A DNA stretch of 42,854 bases from Prevotella sp. GTDB lineage: Bacteria; Bacteroidota; Bacteroidia; Bacteroidales; Bacteroidaceae. Shown here piece by piece: positions 32,442 through 40,378 of the stretch. The stretch spans positions 1-42,854 of the forward strand of contig JAFVHO010000017.1 in assembly GCA_017474485.1 (NCBI GenBank), read 5' to 3'. Every line of letters begins with the position of its first letter. Within the stretch, counting starts at the first letter, position 1. The notes under the pieces were generated by a model. It searched no databases and was not told where the DNA came from. It worked only from the letters and a program-made list of their open reading frames with translations. The position numbers and the translations under genes are program-made.

Positions 32442-32452
32442 AATGATTCATT

Positions 32453-32508
32453 TTAATATTTAATGTTTAATCGTTAATCGTTAAAATTTAATTTTTAATA
32501 TTTAATAT
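32453..32508 (-). repeat. 7-bp tandem array, 8 units of TTAATnn
   Basis: Eight consecutive heptads (one TTAAAAT) cover the isomerase leader, the rhamnulokinase stop codon (32488-32490) and its last six or so codons. It is the longest heptad array in the window. Confidence 0.92.
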
Positions 32509-33972
32509 GCTCAAATACTTCTCATACGCAGCATCCCATGCGGCCTTGTCGCCCGTAGGATGATAGGCCACCATGTCAACACTGTTGGCAATGATTTGGC
32601 GCATCTGCCAGATATCAGCCACATCGCCAGAAGCCTTAGCCTGCAACATCATGTTACCAATAGCCGTACACTCCTGTGGACCAGCCAACACCTCGACATC
32701 ACAAGCATCGGCAGTAAACTGGGTCAGATACTTGTTCAACGAACCGCCTCCAATCACATGCAATACGTTGAGGTTGAAATCGGCAAATTCCTTCAACCAG
32801 CCAAACACCTGACGATATCTCAATGCCAACGAGTCGAAGATGCAACGGCATATCTCGGCAGGGGTCTCAGGCACGGTCTGTCCCGTCTCGCGACAATAGG
32901 TCTGGATGGCCTCTATCATGCTTGACGGATTGGCAAAGGCCTTATCGTCAGGATTGATAATCGAGCGGAAAGCCTCTACCTGCATAGCCGAGCCTTGCAG
33001 CTCAGGATGCGACAGTTTGCGCACCTCTTCGGGCCACTCTTTACGACAGCGCTCATAGAGCCACATGCCGCAGATGTTCTTCAAGAATCGCGTCGTGCCC
33101 TCGATACCACCCTCGTTGGTGAAGTTCAAGTCGTAGCTGCGATCGTTGATGATAGCCTTCTTGGTTTCAATACCCATCAAACTCCACGTACCACTACTCA
33201 GGTAGGCAAACTGTTCGTTCTTAGCTGGTACGGCAGCAACAGCAGCACCAGTATCGTGACCAGCAACAGCTACCACGGGTACGGCACCAAGACCTGTCAT
33301 TTTCTGCACTTCTTCCGTCAGTACGCCAATCTGTGTGCCAGGCTGAACCATCCGTCCAAACTGACTACGCTTCATGCCTACACTCTCAATGAGTTTGTCG
33401 CTCAGGTCGCCTGTCTTCGGGTCGAGCATCTGCGACGTCGAGGCAATGGTGTATTCGCATACGGCTTCACCCGTCAGCATCCAACTCAAGGCATCTGGTA
33501 CGAACAGCACCTTCTCAGCCATCTTCATAGCTACGTTGCCATCCTGCTGCATGGCATACAACTGGAACAACGAATTGAAGTTCATAAACTGAATACCAGT
33601 GATATCGTAGACTTCACGTTGCGAAACCACCTTCTCCAGATATTCCTCCATGCGTCCGAAGGTATGTGGGTCGCGGTAGGCCATAGGATTGCGGAGGATG
33701 GCACCGTCCTGACCGATAAATACGAAGTCGACGCCCCACGTATCAATACCGATACTGGTCAGCGCGATACCTCTCCGTGCCACCTCCTTCAATCCACGAA
33801 TCATCTCGAAGTACAGGGCATAAATGTCCCAATAGAAGTGTCCGCCCGTTTCAATGAGGTTGTTAGGGAAACGGGTCAGTTCCTCCTGTTCCAGTCGTCC
33901 GTCAGCCAACGTGCCCAGAATCGTTCGTCCACTCGTAGCACCCAGGTCGACAGCAAAAAAATATTTCTTCAT
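32488..33972 (-). CDS. rhaB: Rhamnulokinase
   Basis: 494 residues of the FGGY carbohydrate kinase family, phosphorylating L-rhamnulose at O1. It begins with the ATP-binding DLGATSGRTILG (phosphate 1, about 9-20), then TSIGIDTWGVDFVF (about 74-87). VAVAGHDTGAAVAAVP (about 237-252) carries the catalytic Asp, SSGTWSLMGIE follows, and VIGGGSLNKYLTQFTAD is in the C-terminal domain. RhaB is favoured over fuculokinase by these motifs and the adjacent RhaD. It starts 3 bp after the GH28 gene stop, so the polygalacturonase and rhamnose genes form one operon. The last residues (ILNIKN) are encoded by heptad repeat. Confidence 0.93.
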   Translation of the reverse strand: MKKYFFAVDLGATSGRTILGTLADGRLEQEELTRFPNNLIETGGHFYWDIYALYFEMIRGLKEVARRGIALTSIGIDTWGVDFVFIGQDGAILRNPMAYRDPHTFGRMEEYLEKVVSQREVYDITGIQFMNFNSLFQLYAMQQDGNVAMKMAEKVLFVPDALSWMLTGEAVCEYTIASTSQMLDPKTGDLSDKLIESVGMKRSQFGRMVQPGTQIGVLTEEVQKMTGLGAVPVVAVAGHDTGAAVAAVPAKNEQFAYLSSGTWSLMGIETKKAIINDRSYDLNFTNEGGIEGTTRFLKNICGMWLYERCRKEWPEEVRKLSHPELQGSAMQVEAFRSIINPDDKAFANPSSMIEAIQTYCRETGQTVPETPAEICRCIFDSLALRYRQVFGWLKEFADFNLNVLHVIGGGSLNKYLTQFTADACDVEVLAGPQECTAIGNMMLQAKASGDVADIWQMRQIIANSVDMVAYHPTGDKAAWDAAYEKYLSILNIKN

Positions 33973-33975
33973 ATC

Positions 33976-35355
33976 TTAATAGATTTTCTCGTTAATCTTG
34001 ACGTTCTTGAGGGAAGTGGCCTCTATCATAGCGGGATCAAAAGCATTCTTTTGGTCTTGCACCTCGATATTCTCATAATTGAAACGAACAAGTTTATACT
34101 TATCCGACTTTCCGACATCAAAGAAGTTCTTGCACGACATTTTGATATTACGCATGGTGATGTCATTACACTGCGACAGCGGCATGTCATCACGCTCCTG
34201 GGGTTTGAAAAATTGTGTCCAAGGGCGTACCACCAAGAACGAACCCGTCTGACCTGTCAAGTCCTCAACCGTTACAAACTCATAGTGTTGCGGGGTGTCA
34301 GGACGCATCTTCAGCCACAGCACTCGACTGGCATTCACCACATGACAACGACGCAGAATGACGTTGCGGTCGTGCAATGATTCAGAACCCAGCGTCAGAC
34401 AGCCGTGCACCTTACCATACGTACAATTTTCTATCAGAATACGTTGACAGTCGCCATTGGTTGAGTCCTTATCGGCCCATGTACCTTTGCCACCCTTCAA
34501 GACGACGGCATCATCGCACACGTGCATATAGCACCCCTTCACCAATACGTCAGTACATACGTCAATGTCGATAGCATCCGACGAGGGTGCACCACGCTTT
34601 GGGTCACCAACCCAGATATTCTCGGTGGGGGCATAGATGTAACAATCCAGATAGCGCACATGGTCGCTCTTATAAACATGGTTCGTCCAGAAAGGCGAAT
34701 TCATCAACTTCACGTCCTGAACCGTCACATTCTTACAGTTAGAGATATACGTCAGACGCGGACGCTGTGCATCCTTATTCGTACACTGCGGATTCCACTT
34801 ACGACGAATCCAAAACTCCTGCCAATAGTTCAATCCGTTGCCATCGATAGTGCCGTTGCCTGTGATGGTAAAGCCATCCAGTCCGTCAGCATTCACCAGT
34901 GCACAGAAGTATGTACAGGTTTCGCCCTCAATACGCGTCTTCATCCATGGAAAATCAACAATACGGTCAGAGCCCTTCAATTTTCCAATCACATGCAGGT
35001 GCGTACCTGTTTTAAAAAACAAAGCACCTGAAAGGTATGTACCTTCAGGAATCACCACAACACCCCCACCCTCTTGCGAGCAGCGGTCTATCACAGCCTG
35101 TATTTTCTGGGTCTGCACGATGGTTGAGTCCTTGCTCACGCCATAATCCGTAATCACGTACTGACGCCCCAGCGTTGCCACATCCACCTTTGCACCATTC
35201 TTAAACCAAGCGTCCATCGGTGTACCATCAGGCCACACTTCCTGCTGTTCAATCTTTGCCTTTTTTTGTTTCTTCTTGGCAGCCCATGCATCAGTAGGAC
35301 CTACCGTCATGGTAAGTGCTACGACCACTGCCATCATCAGCATTTTTTTCATCAT
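33976..35355 (-). CDS. Glycoside hydrolase family 28 (polygalacturonase/rhamnogalacturonase type)
   Basis: 459 residues: a signal peptide (about 1-25, ending AWA), a lysine-rich stretch, then a right-handed beta-helix. GH28 catalytic motifs appear as SSDAIDID (258-265, NTD-like Asp), CDDAV (Asp 281/282), HG at 317-318 and RVLWLK (344-349, the R-I-K site). GH28 enzymes hydrolyse galacturonosyl linkages in homogalacturonan or rhamnogalacturonan. Next to rhamnose catabolism genes, a rhamnogalacturonan-related activity is attractive but unproven. A good -7 box lies upstream at 35394. ATG 35352 is an equal alternative start. Confidence 0.9.
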   Translation of the reverse strand: MMKKMLMMAVVVALTMTVGPTDAWAAKKKQKKAKIEQQEVWPDGTPMDAWFKNGAKVDVATLGRQYVITDYGVSKDSTIVQTQKIQAVIDRCSQEGGGVVVIPEGTYLSGALFFKTGTHLHVIGKLKGSDRIVDFPWMKTRIEGETCTYFCALVNADGLDGFTITGNGTIDGNGLNYWQEFWIRRKWNPQCTNKDAQRPRLTYISNCKNVTVQDVKLMNSPFWTNHVYKSDHVRYLDCYIYAPTENIWVGDPKRGAPSSDAIDIDVCTDVLVKGCYMHVCDDAVVLKGGKGTWADKDSTNGDCQRILIENCTYGKVHGCLTLGSESLHDRNVILRRCHVVNASRVLWLKMRPDTPQHYEFVTVEDLTGQTGSFLVVRPWTQFFKPQERDDMPLSQCNDITMRNIKMSCKNFFDVGKSDKYKLVRFNYENIEVQDQKNAFDPAMIEATSLKNVKINEKIY

Positions 35356-35393
35356 GTTTGTTCTAGTAGCTACAAATTGTCGTTTTGTGGATG

Positions 35394-35401
35394 CAAAGAT
35401 A
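35394..35401 (-). promoter_or_regulatory. Promoter of the GH28-rha operon
   Basis: TATCTTTG on the minus strand followed by GCAT, about 40 bp before the GH28 start. A TTTG at 35425-35428 is a weak -33 at 23 bp. Confidence 0.65.
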
Positions 35402-35440
35402 CGAAATATTTCTTATACACGACACAAAATAGTCTTCAAA

Positions 35441-37855
35441 TTATAGTTTTTTTTCAATCCGATAGGATATCACGTCAGATTTCAGAGTCGGCGACTTCGC
35501 AGTTATCGTGCCATTACCACTGACTACGACCATACACTTGCCAAAGAAAGCCTTGCGCTTGGGTGACGTAAAACGCTCCATCGAGGTCTGGCAGCCATTG
35601 TCCGTGCCCAGGATCCGGCCATCGCCCTCGCCAACGAAATAAATCATATCCTCGGCCCATGGACAGAGGTTGCCGTCCTTATCCACCACTTCGGCAGTGA
35701 TGAAGGTCGTCGTTTTGCCCTGATAGTCAACAGACAGGCGGATGCGCTCTGGTGCGCCAGCAGTCCTGATGGATTGCTCGCCGACCACCTTGCCATCCTT
35801 ACGAGCCACAACCTTTACCTCACCTGGTTCAAACGTCACACGCCAGCCAACGTGATATTTAGAATTAAGATGTCTCGTTTTCTCATTATCTTCATCTCTC
35901 AATTTCCTGCGGACACCCTGACTCTTGCCATTAACAAACAACTCTACTTCGTCGGCATTGTTGTAGTAGCACCACATGTCAATCTCGTCGCCAGGAATCC
36001 AATTCCAATGTGGAAAGAGGTGGAGCACAGGCTTCTGCGTCCACTCGCTCTGATACATGTAATAGACATCCTTGGGGAAGCCTGCCAAGTCGATGATACC
36101 AAAATAGCTGGAACGGGCAGGGAAGCCATAGGGCGTAGGTTCACCGATATAGTCGAAACCGGTCCAGATATACTGTCCGCCAACGTAAGGCATATGCTTC
36201 ACCACATCCCACATCTCCTCATGGGTACTCGACCACGAGGCATGCATATTATCGTAGGCCGAGCACATATACGAAGGATCGGTATAAGGTAGCCACCATT
36301 GTTCAGGGGCCGTATAGATTTTGTCCGAAGGCATCATATAGTAGCCACGCGTCTGCAACGCACTGACACTCTCTGAGAATATAAAGGGCTTGTCTGGAAA
36401 GTTCTTAGGCACGTCCTTCGCCCACTGATGATGGTAGTTGAAACCGATGATGTCAATGGCGCCGCTCTTAAACAGATGATTATTTGGCGAGGGTTCATTA
36501 CAACCTGCCGTAATAGGACGCGAGGTGTCGTAACGCTTCACAATCTCTGCCAAGTGTTGGGTCATCAGGCTTTGTACGGAGAGTTCGCCGTCCTTTGCCA
36601 GTGTCGACGCATCATGACCCGCATTCAGAATCAGGTTGGCTTGTTCGAGCGTCAGCGTGTCGGCCTCAGCAGACGACCACTGTTCCAACACCTCATTGCC
36701 TATTGACCACATAAGGACGCTGGGATGATTACGGTCGCGCAGCACCAGATCGCTTAAATCGCGCTCATGCCACTCATCGAAGAAACGGGCATAGTCATTC
36801 TGCGTCTTTCTGCGTCGCCACATGTCGAACGACTCGTCCATCACGATGAGTCCCATCGAGTCACACATATTCAGCAGTTCGGGAGCTGGTGGGTTATGCG
36901 ACGTGCGGATGCTGTTTACACCCATGGCCTTTAGCTTGGTCAACTTCCTGTGCAACGCATCCTCGTTGAGGGCAGCACCCAGACAGCCCAAGTCATGATG
37001 CTCGCAGACGCCATTCAGTTTGAAGTTCTTGCCATTGAGCCAGAAGCCCGTCTTGGCATCGAAGCGGAAGTCACGGAAACCCGTGGTGGTCTCCACTTCG
37101 TCAACCACCTTACCGCCGACCATCAGTTGCGTGCGTACCTTATACATATATGGGTCCTCACACGACCACTTCCTTGGCCTCTTGATGTTGGCAGGCTTGC
37201 CCGTAGCATCCAGCCACACGTTCTTCACCGTTACCTTCTTGTTGGTCGGATTCTCGTAGTCCACCTCTACCTTGCCATCGTGTACAAACACGCCCCAATG
37301 CTTCACATGGATGGGATTGGTCTTCGTCAGCCACACGTGGCGATAGATGCCGCAGCCCGAATACCAGCGGCTGTTGGGCTGGTCGCTATTATCCACGCGC
37401 ACAGCCACCACGTTCTCGCCCTCCTTCACGTAGGGCGTAATATCGTATTCAAACGAACTGTAGCCGTACGGCCTGTTGCCAACTTTCTGACCGTTGACAT
37501 AGACCGTAGAATTCATATATACCCCGTCAAACTCCAGGAAATAAAGGTTATCGCTGATTGTTTCACGGTTAATGGAAAAGTGCTTTCGATACCAACCTAC
37601 ACCGCCAGGCAGAGCACCTCCCGTGGCACCACTGGGATTACCCACTTGGAAGTCGCCCTCAATGGCCCAGTCGTGAGGCACGTCGAGCCTCCGCCACCAA
37701 GAATCGTTATACTCGGCCTTCGCCATCTGAGCAGAGTCGCCCAGCAGGAAACGCCAGTCGCCGTCAAAGTTCAGTCTCTTTCGTGCCTCTGCCTGCAGCC
37801 CCATCAGCGCAGACAACAGACACACCAAAAATGCCAGTCTTCTAGGTTTCATCAT
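35441..37855 (-). CDS. Glycoside hydrolase family 2 (beta-galactosidase-like), exported
   Basis: About 804 residues from ATG 37855 (MMKPRRLAFLVCLLSALMG signal peptide). In order: GH2 sugar-binding jelly roll (WRFLLGDSAQ, VPHDWAIEGDF, GGVGWYRKHF); a beta-sandwich (GCGIYRHVWL); and a TIM barrel with LNGVCEHHDLG, RTSHNPP, acid/base Glu in MWSIGNE and nucleophile Glu in FIFSES. A C-terminal sandwich/DUF4982-like part with WTQKPVLHLFPHWNW follows. The middle sandwich looks short: little separates KKVTVKNVWLDATGKP from KWSCEDPYMY. With GH28 it probably trims galactose or related side chains of pectin. It ends 40 bp before the -7 box of the GH28 gene. Confidence 0.9.
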   Translation of the reverse strand: MMKPRRLAFLVCLLSALMGLQAEARKRLNFDGDWRFLLGDSAQMAKAEYNDSWWRRLDVPHDWAIEGDFQVGNPSGATGGALPGGVGWYRKHFSINRETISDNLYFLEFDGVYMNSTVYVNGQKVGNRPYGYSSFEYDITPYVKEGENVVAVRVDNSDQPNSRWYSGCGIYRHVWLTKTNPIHVKHWGVFVHDGKVEVDYENPTNKKVTVKNVWLDATGKPANIKRPRKWSCEDPYMYKVRTQLMVGGKVVDEVETTTGFRDFRFDAKTGFWLNGKNFKLNGVCEHHDLGCLGAALNEDALHRKLTKLKAMGVNSIRTSHNPPAPELLNMCDSMGLIVMDESFDMWRRRKTQNDYARFFDEWHERDLSDLVLRDRNHPSVLMWSIGNEVLEQWSSAEADTLTLEQANLILNAGHDASTLAKDGELSVQSLMTQHLAEIVKRYDTSRPITAGCNEPSPNNHLFKSGAIDIIGFNYHHQWAKDVPKNFPDKPFIFSESVSALQTRGYYMMPSDKIYTAPEQWWLPYTDPSYMCSAYDNMHASWSSTHEEMWDVVKHMPYVGGQYIWTGFDYIGEPTPYGFPARSSYFGIIDLAGFPKDVYYMYQSEWTQKPVLHLFPHWNWIPGDEIDMWCYYNNADEVELFVNGKSQGVRRKLRDEDNEKTRHLNSKYHVGWRVTFEPGEVKVVARKDGKVVGEQSIRTAGAPERIRLSVDYQGKTTTFITAEVVDKDGNLCPWAEDMIYFVGEGDGRILGTDNGCQTSMERFTSPKRKAFFGKCMVVVSGNGTITAKSPTLKSDVISYRIEKKL

Positions 37856-37896
37856 GCATCTTACATCTTCCATCAGCCATCCCTAACGTTCTTTTC

Positions 37897-38146
37897 CTAT
37901 TTTACCCAGTCAGGATCGAAGTGGCTGCTGTATTCTATGCTCAACTTTTTATAATATTCGCGCGTAGCTTCGCTAGTCGTGTCTGCCCGGATAATCTCAT
38001 AATAATAATGCGAGAGTCCTGGTTCCACACCACTCTCTGTACGGATGACGTTGTAGAGCGAGTCGCCCAGTACGTCCGTCTTTGTCAAAAGGATGATAGT
38101 AACGTGCCAAGGCCACAAGCGAACTGGTATCAAAATAGTATTCCAT
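37897..38146 (-). pseudogene. Frameshifted remnant of a PIN-like gene downstream of ImmA/IrrE
   Basis: An ATG at 38146 overlaps the TGA of the protease gene (ATGA). It reads MEYYFDTSSLVALARYYHPFDK, a PIN-domain start with the conserved Asp in FDTSSLV, then goes out of frame and stops at 37997. The +1 frame continues sensibly (TDVLGDSLYNVIRTESG, later IIRADTTSEATREYY, ending HFDPDWVK) to 37897, but it has no ATG of its own. Joined, the product is only about 83 residues, roughly half a PIN protein, so an internal deletion is also likely. PIN-like partners are common next to ImmA/IrrE proteases. The frameshift falls near ACAAAGACGG at about 38078-38087. Assignment to PIN rests on about 20 residues. 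Confidence 0.5.
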
Positions 38147-39291
38147 CACAAGTAGGCCTCCATCCTTTCAGGTTTCACATTCAACTGCTGGCAAAAAGTC
38201 GCCTCATCTATCACACCTCTATAGAGCGCACACTGCATGGTGTCACGAAACAGGTTCGAAATAATGGGGCGTGGTGGTGACACTACCGAATTACTATCTG
38301 CCGCCTCCTGCTTTCGTTTCTCCTCAGTCCGTCTCACATTAGCCAAGATGCCACCTCTCACAAGCGCGTAGTCGTCCTGAGTCATTTTTTTCTCTATCAC
38401 GAGTCGGGTATAAATGGCAAGCATACTTACATGCGTCGCATCCGACATGCCTTTTATCATATCGTGGGCATAGTCGTTTCCAGCGTTAGCATATTTTAGA
38501 CCGTCCAATTTGTCCGCTTCATCACCCATCAACAGGTAGAACGCAAAGTCATTGCACCATTTCTCTATCTCCGACAGTCCTGACGACAATTCATCCGAAA
38601 CGTTTTCAACCTCTTCCACGTTAATCACGCAATGCCCCAGTTCGTGTGCCAAAGTAAACAGTTCCCTCTTCAGGCGTCCCTGTTGTCTTTTCACAACTAT
38701 AACATTAGGTGCGATAAAGAAACCTTCAACATTACTCTTCTGTTTCTTATTGAAAGTCTCAACAAATTCAAACACATAAATATTCAATTTAGCCAACTGA
38801 TTAATCATAAACTTCAGATGATCCTTCTCGTCCTTATGGCTTCTCATCTTCAGCAATTCACTAATCGCATGGGCCGTTTCTCGAGGATTGTCTTTTACCG
38901 TATATGATGGCAACAGACGCTCAAAAGACACATCAGCCAGCGCATTGTAGGTATCAAGCGTATTTTTCAAGGTTTCAAATTTGTCCACCATTTTTCTGGT
39001 TTCCAGATTGAGCTCACCATTAAAGCTCTGTTTCCTGAAGAATATGCTCGCATGATTCCCTTGCTGCACAGGTGTAAAGTCAATATAGTAGTATATGCCC
39101 TTATTGAATATTTTATCTATACGCTTCAATAAAGCCATAGACATCTCGTTAGTGAACACCTCCTCGCGTTTTAACGCCCGTTTGTGTCCACTATTAAGCA
39201 TCGCCAAGAACTCCTCTTCTGAAAGGTTATACAACCTCAAGAGATAGTGCAGACGCTCCAAATTAATTTCTACTATATTGTCCTTAGTCAT
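38146..39291 (-). CDS. ImmA/IrrE-type zinc metallopeptidase with N-terminal helical domain
   Basis: 381 residues. The zincin motif HELGH is at 216-220 in LFTLAHELGHCVINV, and a probable third ligand Glu lies in SEIEKWCNDFAFYLLMG near 243, as in ImmA/IrrE (Peptidase_M78). The first 70 residues (LERLHYLLRLYNLSEEEFLAML) look like a degenerate HTH-type helical region. Such proteases cleave repressors or act as the regulatory half of toxin-antitoxin-like pairs. The gene has its own promoter and overlaps a decayed PIN-like gene, so it probably survives alone. The C-terminal 60 residues are poorly conserved in appearance. Confidence 0.85.
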   Translation of the reverse strand: MTKDNIVEINLERLHYLLRLYNLSEEEFLAMLNSGHKRALKREEVFTNEMSMALLKRIDKIFNKGIYYYIDFTPVQQGNHASIFFRKQSFNGELNLETRKMVDKFETLKNTLDTYNALADVSFERLLPSYTVKDNPRETAHAISELLKMRSHKDEKDHLKFMINQLAKLNIYVFEFVETFNKKQKSNVEGFFIAPNVIVVKRQQGRLKRELFTLAHELGHCVINVEEVENVSDELSSGLSEIEKWCNDFAFYLLMGDEADKLDGLKYANAGNDYAHDMIKGMSDATHVSMLAIYTRLVIEKKMTQDDYALVRGGILANVRRTEEKRKQEAADSNSVVSPPRPIISNLFRDTMQCALYRGVIDEATFCQQLNVKPERMEAYL

Positions 39292-39307
39292 TTACGTTTT
39301 CTGGGTG

Positions 39308-39339
39308 CAAAGATAGTTATTTTTCTGATATTATTGCAA
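39308..39339 (-). promoter_or_regulatory. Promoter of the ImmA/IrrE gene
   Basis: On the minus strand TATCTTTG (39308-39315) and ATTG (39336-39339) are 20 bp apart. Confidence 0.65.
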
Positions 39340-39391
39340 TCTTTATGCCAAAATCTGCACTTTTCCCCCGATTTTGATGGATTTTGTCATC

Positions 39392-39771
39392 AAGGGGACA
39401 TGTATAAACACGTCATGGCGAATCCCGCAGGGACGAAAGCTTGAGAGCCATACTAGAACCTTTGCGCAGGGCGGTCTCTGCCCGTAGCAAATTGCATCCT
39501 TCCCTTGGGGGAAGGCCTTGGTTGGGGGATGTTTCTTTGGTTCCTTTTCTTTGCGCCAAAGAAATGAACGAGCAGTGAGAGGAGAGTGAAGCTAGCTTCG
39601 ACTTTCCCGAGTCGTGAGGGAATTCGATTGTGATCAAATGAACGAATATGGGGTCTGGGGGTATCCCCCAGGAGTTGGTGGTTGTTGTCGAAGGAAGGGA
39701 TGGAATGGATGATGGAATGGTTGATGTGGTGGTTGTTGGGATGGATGGTGTTGGTATGGTGTTACACGTTA
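39392..39771. other. Non-coding boundary region A: 14-bp repeat, hairpins and GT-rich tract
   Basis: AAGGGGACATGTAT at 39392-39405 is repeated exactly at 41639-41652. Further on are several GC-rich hairpins (such as CCTTCCCTTGGGGGAAGG near 39509-39526), an imperfect inverted repeat CTTTTCTTTGCGCCAAAGAAATG (39544-39566), and a tract rich in TGG and GGAT (about 39700-39765). No convincing gene was seen; the short open frames here read through these repeats. Confidence 0.6.
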
Positions 39772-39909
39772 CATAGGGCCGAGGCCCTATGCTCCGTTAT
39801 ATTGCCCCTACAGGGCATTTAATAACCCCGAAGGGGTGTTATAACACAGCCCCGGGGCTTGCCCCTGGGTCTCAGGGACCCGATAAAATAATTGCCCCTG
39901 TAGGGGGCT
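39772..39909. repeat. REP-like cluster A: at least six GC-rich palindromes
   Basis: CATAGGGCCgaGGCCCTATG (39772-39791), TGCCCctacaGGGCA (39803-39817), ACCCCgaaGGGGT (39825-39837), AGCCCCGGGGCT (39848-39859), GGGTCtcaggGACCC (39867-39881) and GCCCCtgtaGGGGGC (39894-39908). The last lies a few bases from the transposase stop codon. Confidence 0.88.
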
Positions 39910-39914
39910 AATAA

Positions 39915-40370
39915 CTAATCCCACGCATACCGCTCATCCAATTCGGCCTTGTACAATTGGCATATCTTGCGGAACTCATCCTGGAACGACACCTTCCGGT
40001 GGTGCTCTTCCTGACCTTTGATATACGCGACTACCGCATCCACATGACTGTTGCTAACGCTAAATGCACCATAACCCTCCTGCCAGAAAAACTTATGGAA
40101 CGGGTTATTGTTCTTCTCGTTGATCCATCGTGTGGTGCTCGATTTTACGGTTCGCACGATTTCGGACAAATTCGCTTGTTTACCCAACAGGAATAGGATG
40201 TGTATATGGTTAGCGGTACCACCCACCTGTATCGCGGGACATCCGTGGTTGTTGAATATCTCCGCCACATAGGCGTGTACCTCGGCCAAATGTGTTTTGG
40301 GTATGGTTTCTGTCCTACCCTTGGTCGAGAATACCAAATGTACGTAAATCTTAGATAATGATTGTGGCAT
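39915..40370 (-). CDS. IS200-like Y1 transposase (RAYT-like)
   Basis: 151 residues from ATG 40370; earlier in-frame codons overlap the next gene and do not look like this family. It starts SLSKIYVHLVFSTKGR and has the HUH pair in NHIHILF (His 55 and 57). The catalytic Tyr is at 116 in VVAYIKGQEEHHRK, followed by SFQDEF. It is the standard small single-strand transposase (Y1_Tnp), with no TnpB. Typical IS200 subterminal hairpins were not identified immediately outside it. Instead, clusters of short palindromes lie on both sides of the island, as for REP-associated tyrosine transposases that maintain REP elements. It lies 8 bp downstream of the antitoxin gene, same strand. Confidence 0.9.
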   Translation of the reverse strand: MPQSLSKIYVHLVFSTKGRTETIPKTHLAEVHAYVAEIFNNHGCPAIQVGGTANHIHILFLLGKQANLSEIVRTVKSSTTRWINEKNNNPFHKFFWQEGYGAFSVSNSHVDAVVAYIKGQEEHHRKVSFQDEFRKICQLYKAELDERYAWD

Positions 40371-40378
40371 ATGCGTAT

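Noticed and set aside
32995..34380. 461-codon plus-strand open frame opposite rhaB and GH28
   Set aside because: It is the mirror of two strongly supported genes; composition is His/Leu/Val-rich antisense without motifs.
36950..37954. 334-codon plus-strand frame opposite the GH2 gene
   Set aside because: Antisense shadow; GH2 catalytic motifs on the other strand are clear.
39413..39637. Short minus-strand open frame in boundary region A
   Set aside because: It is made of hairpin and repeat sequence with no recognisable protein features.
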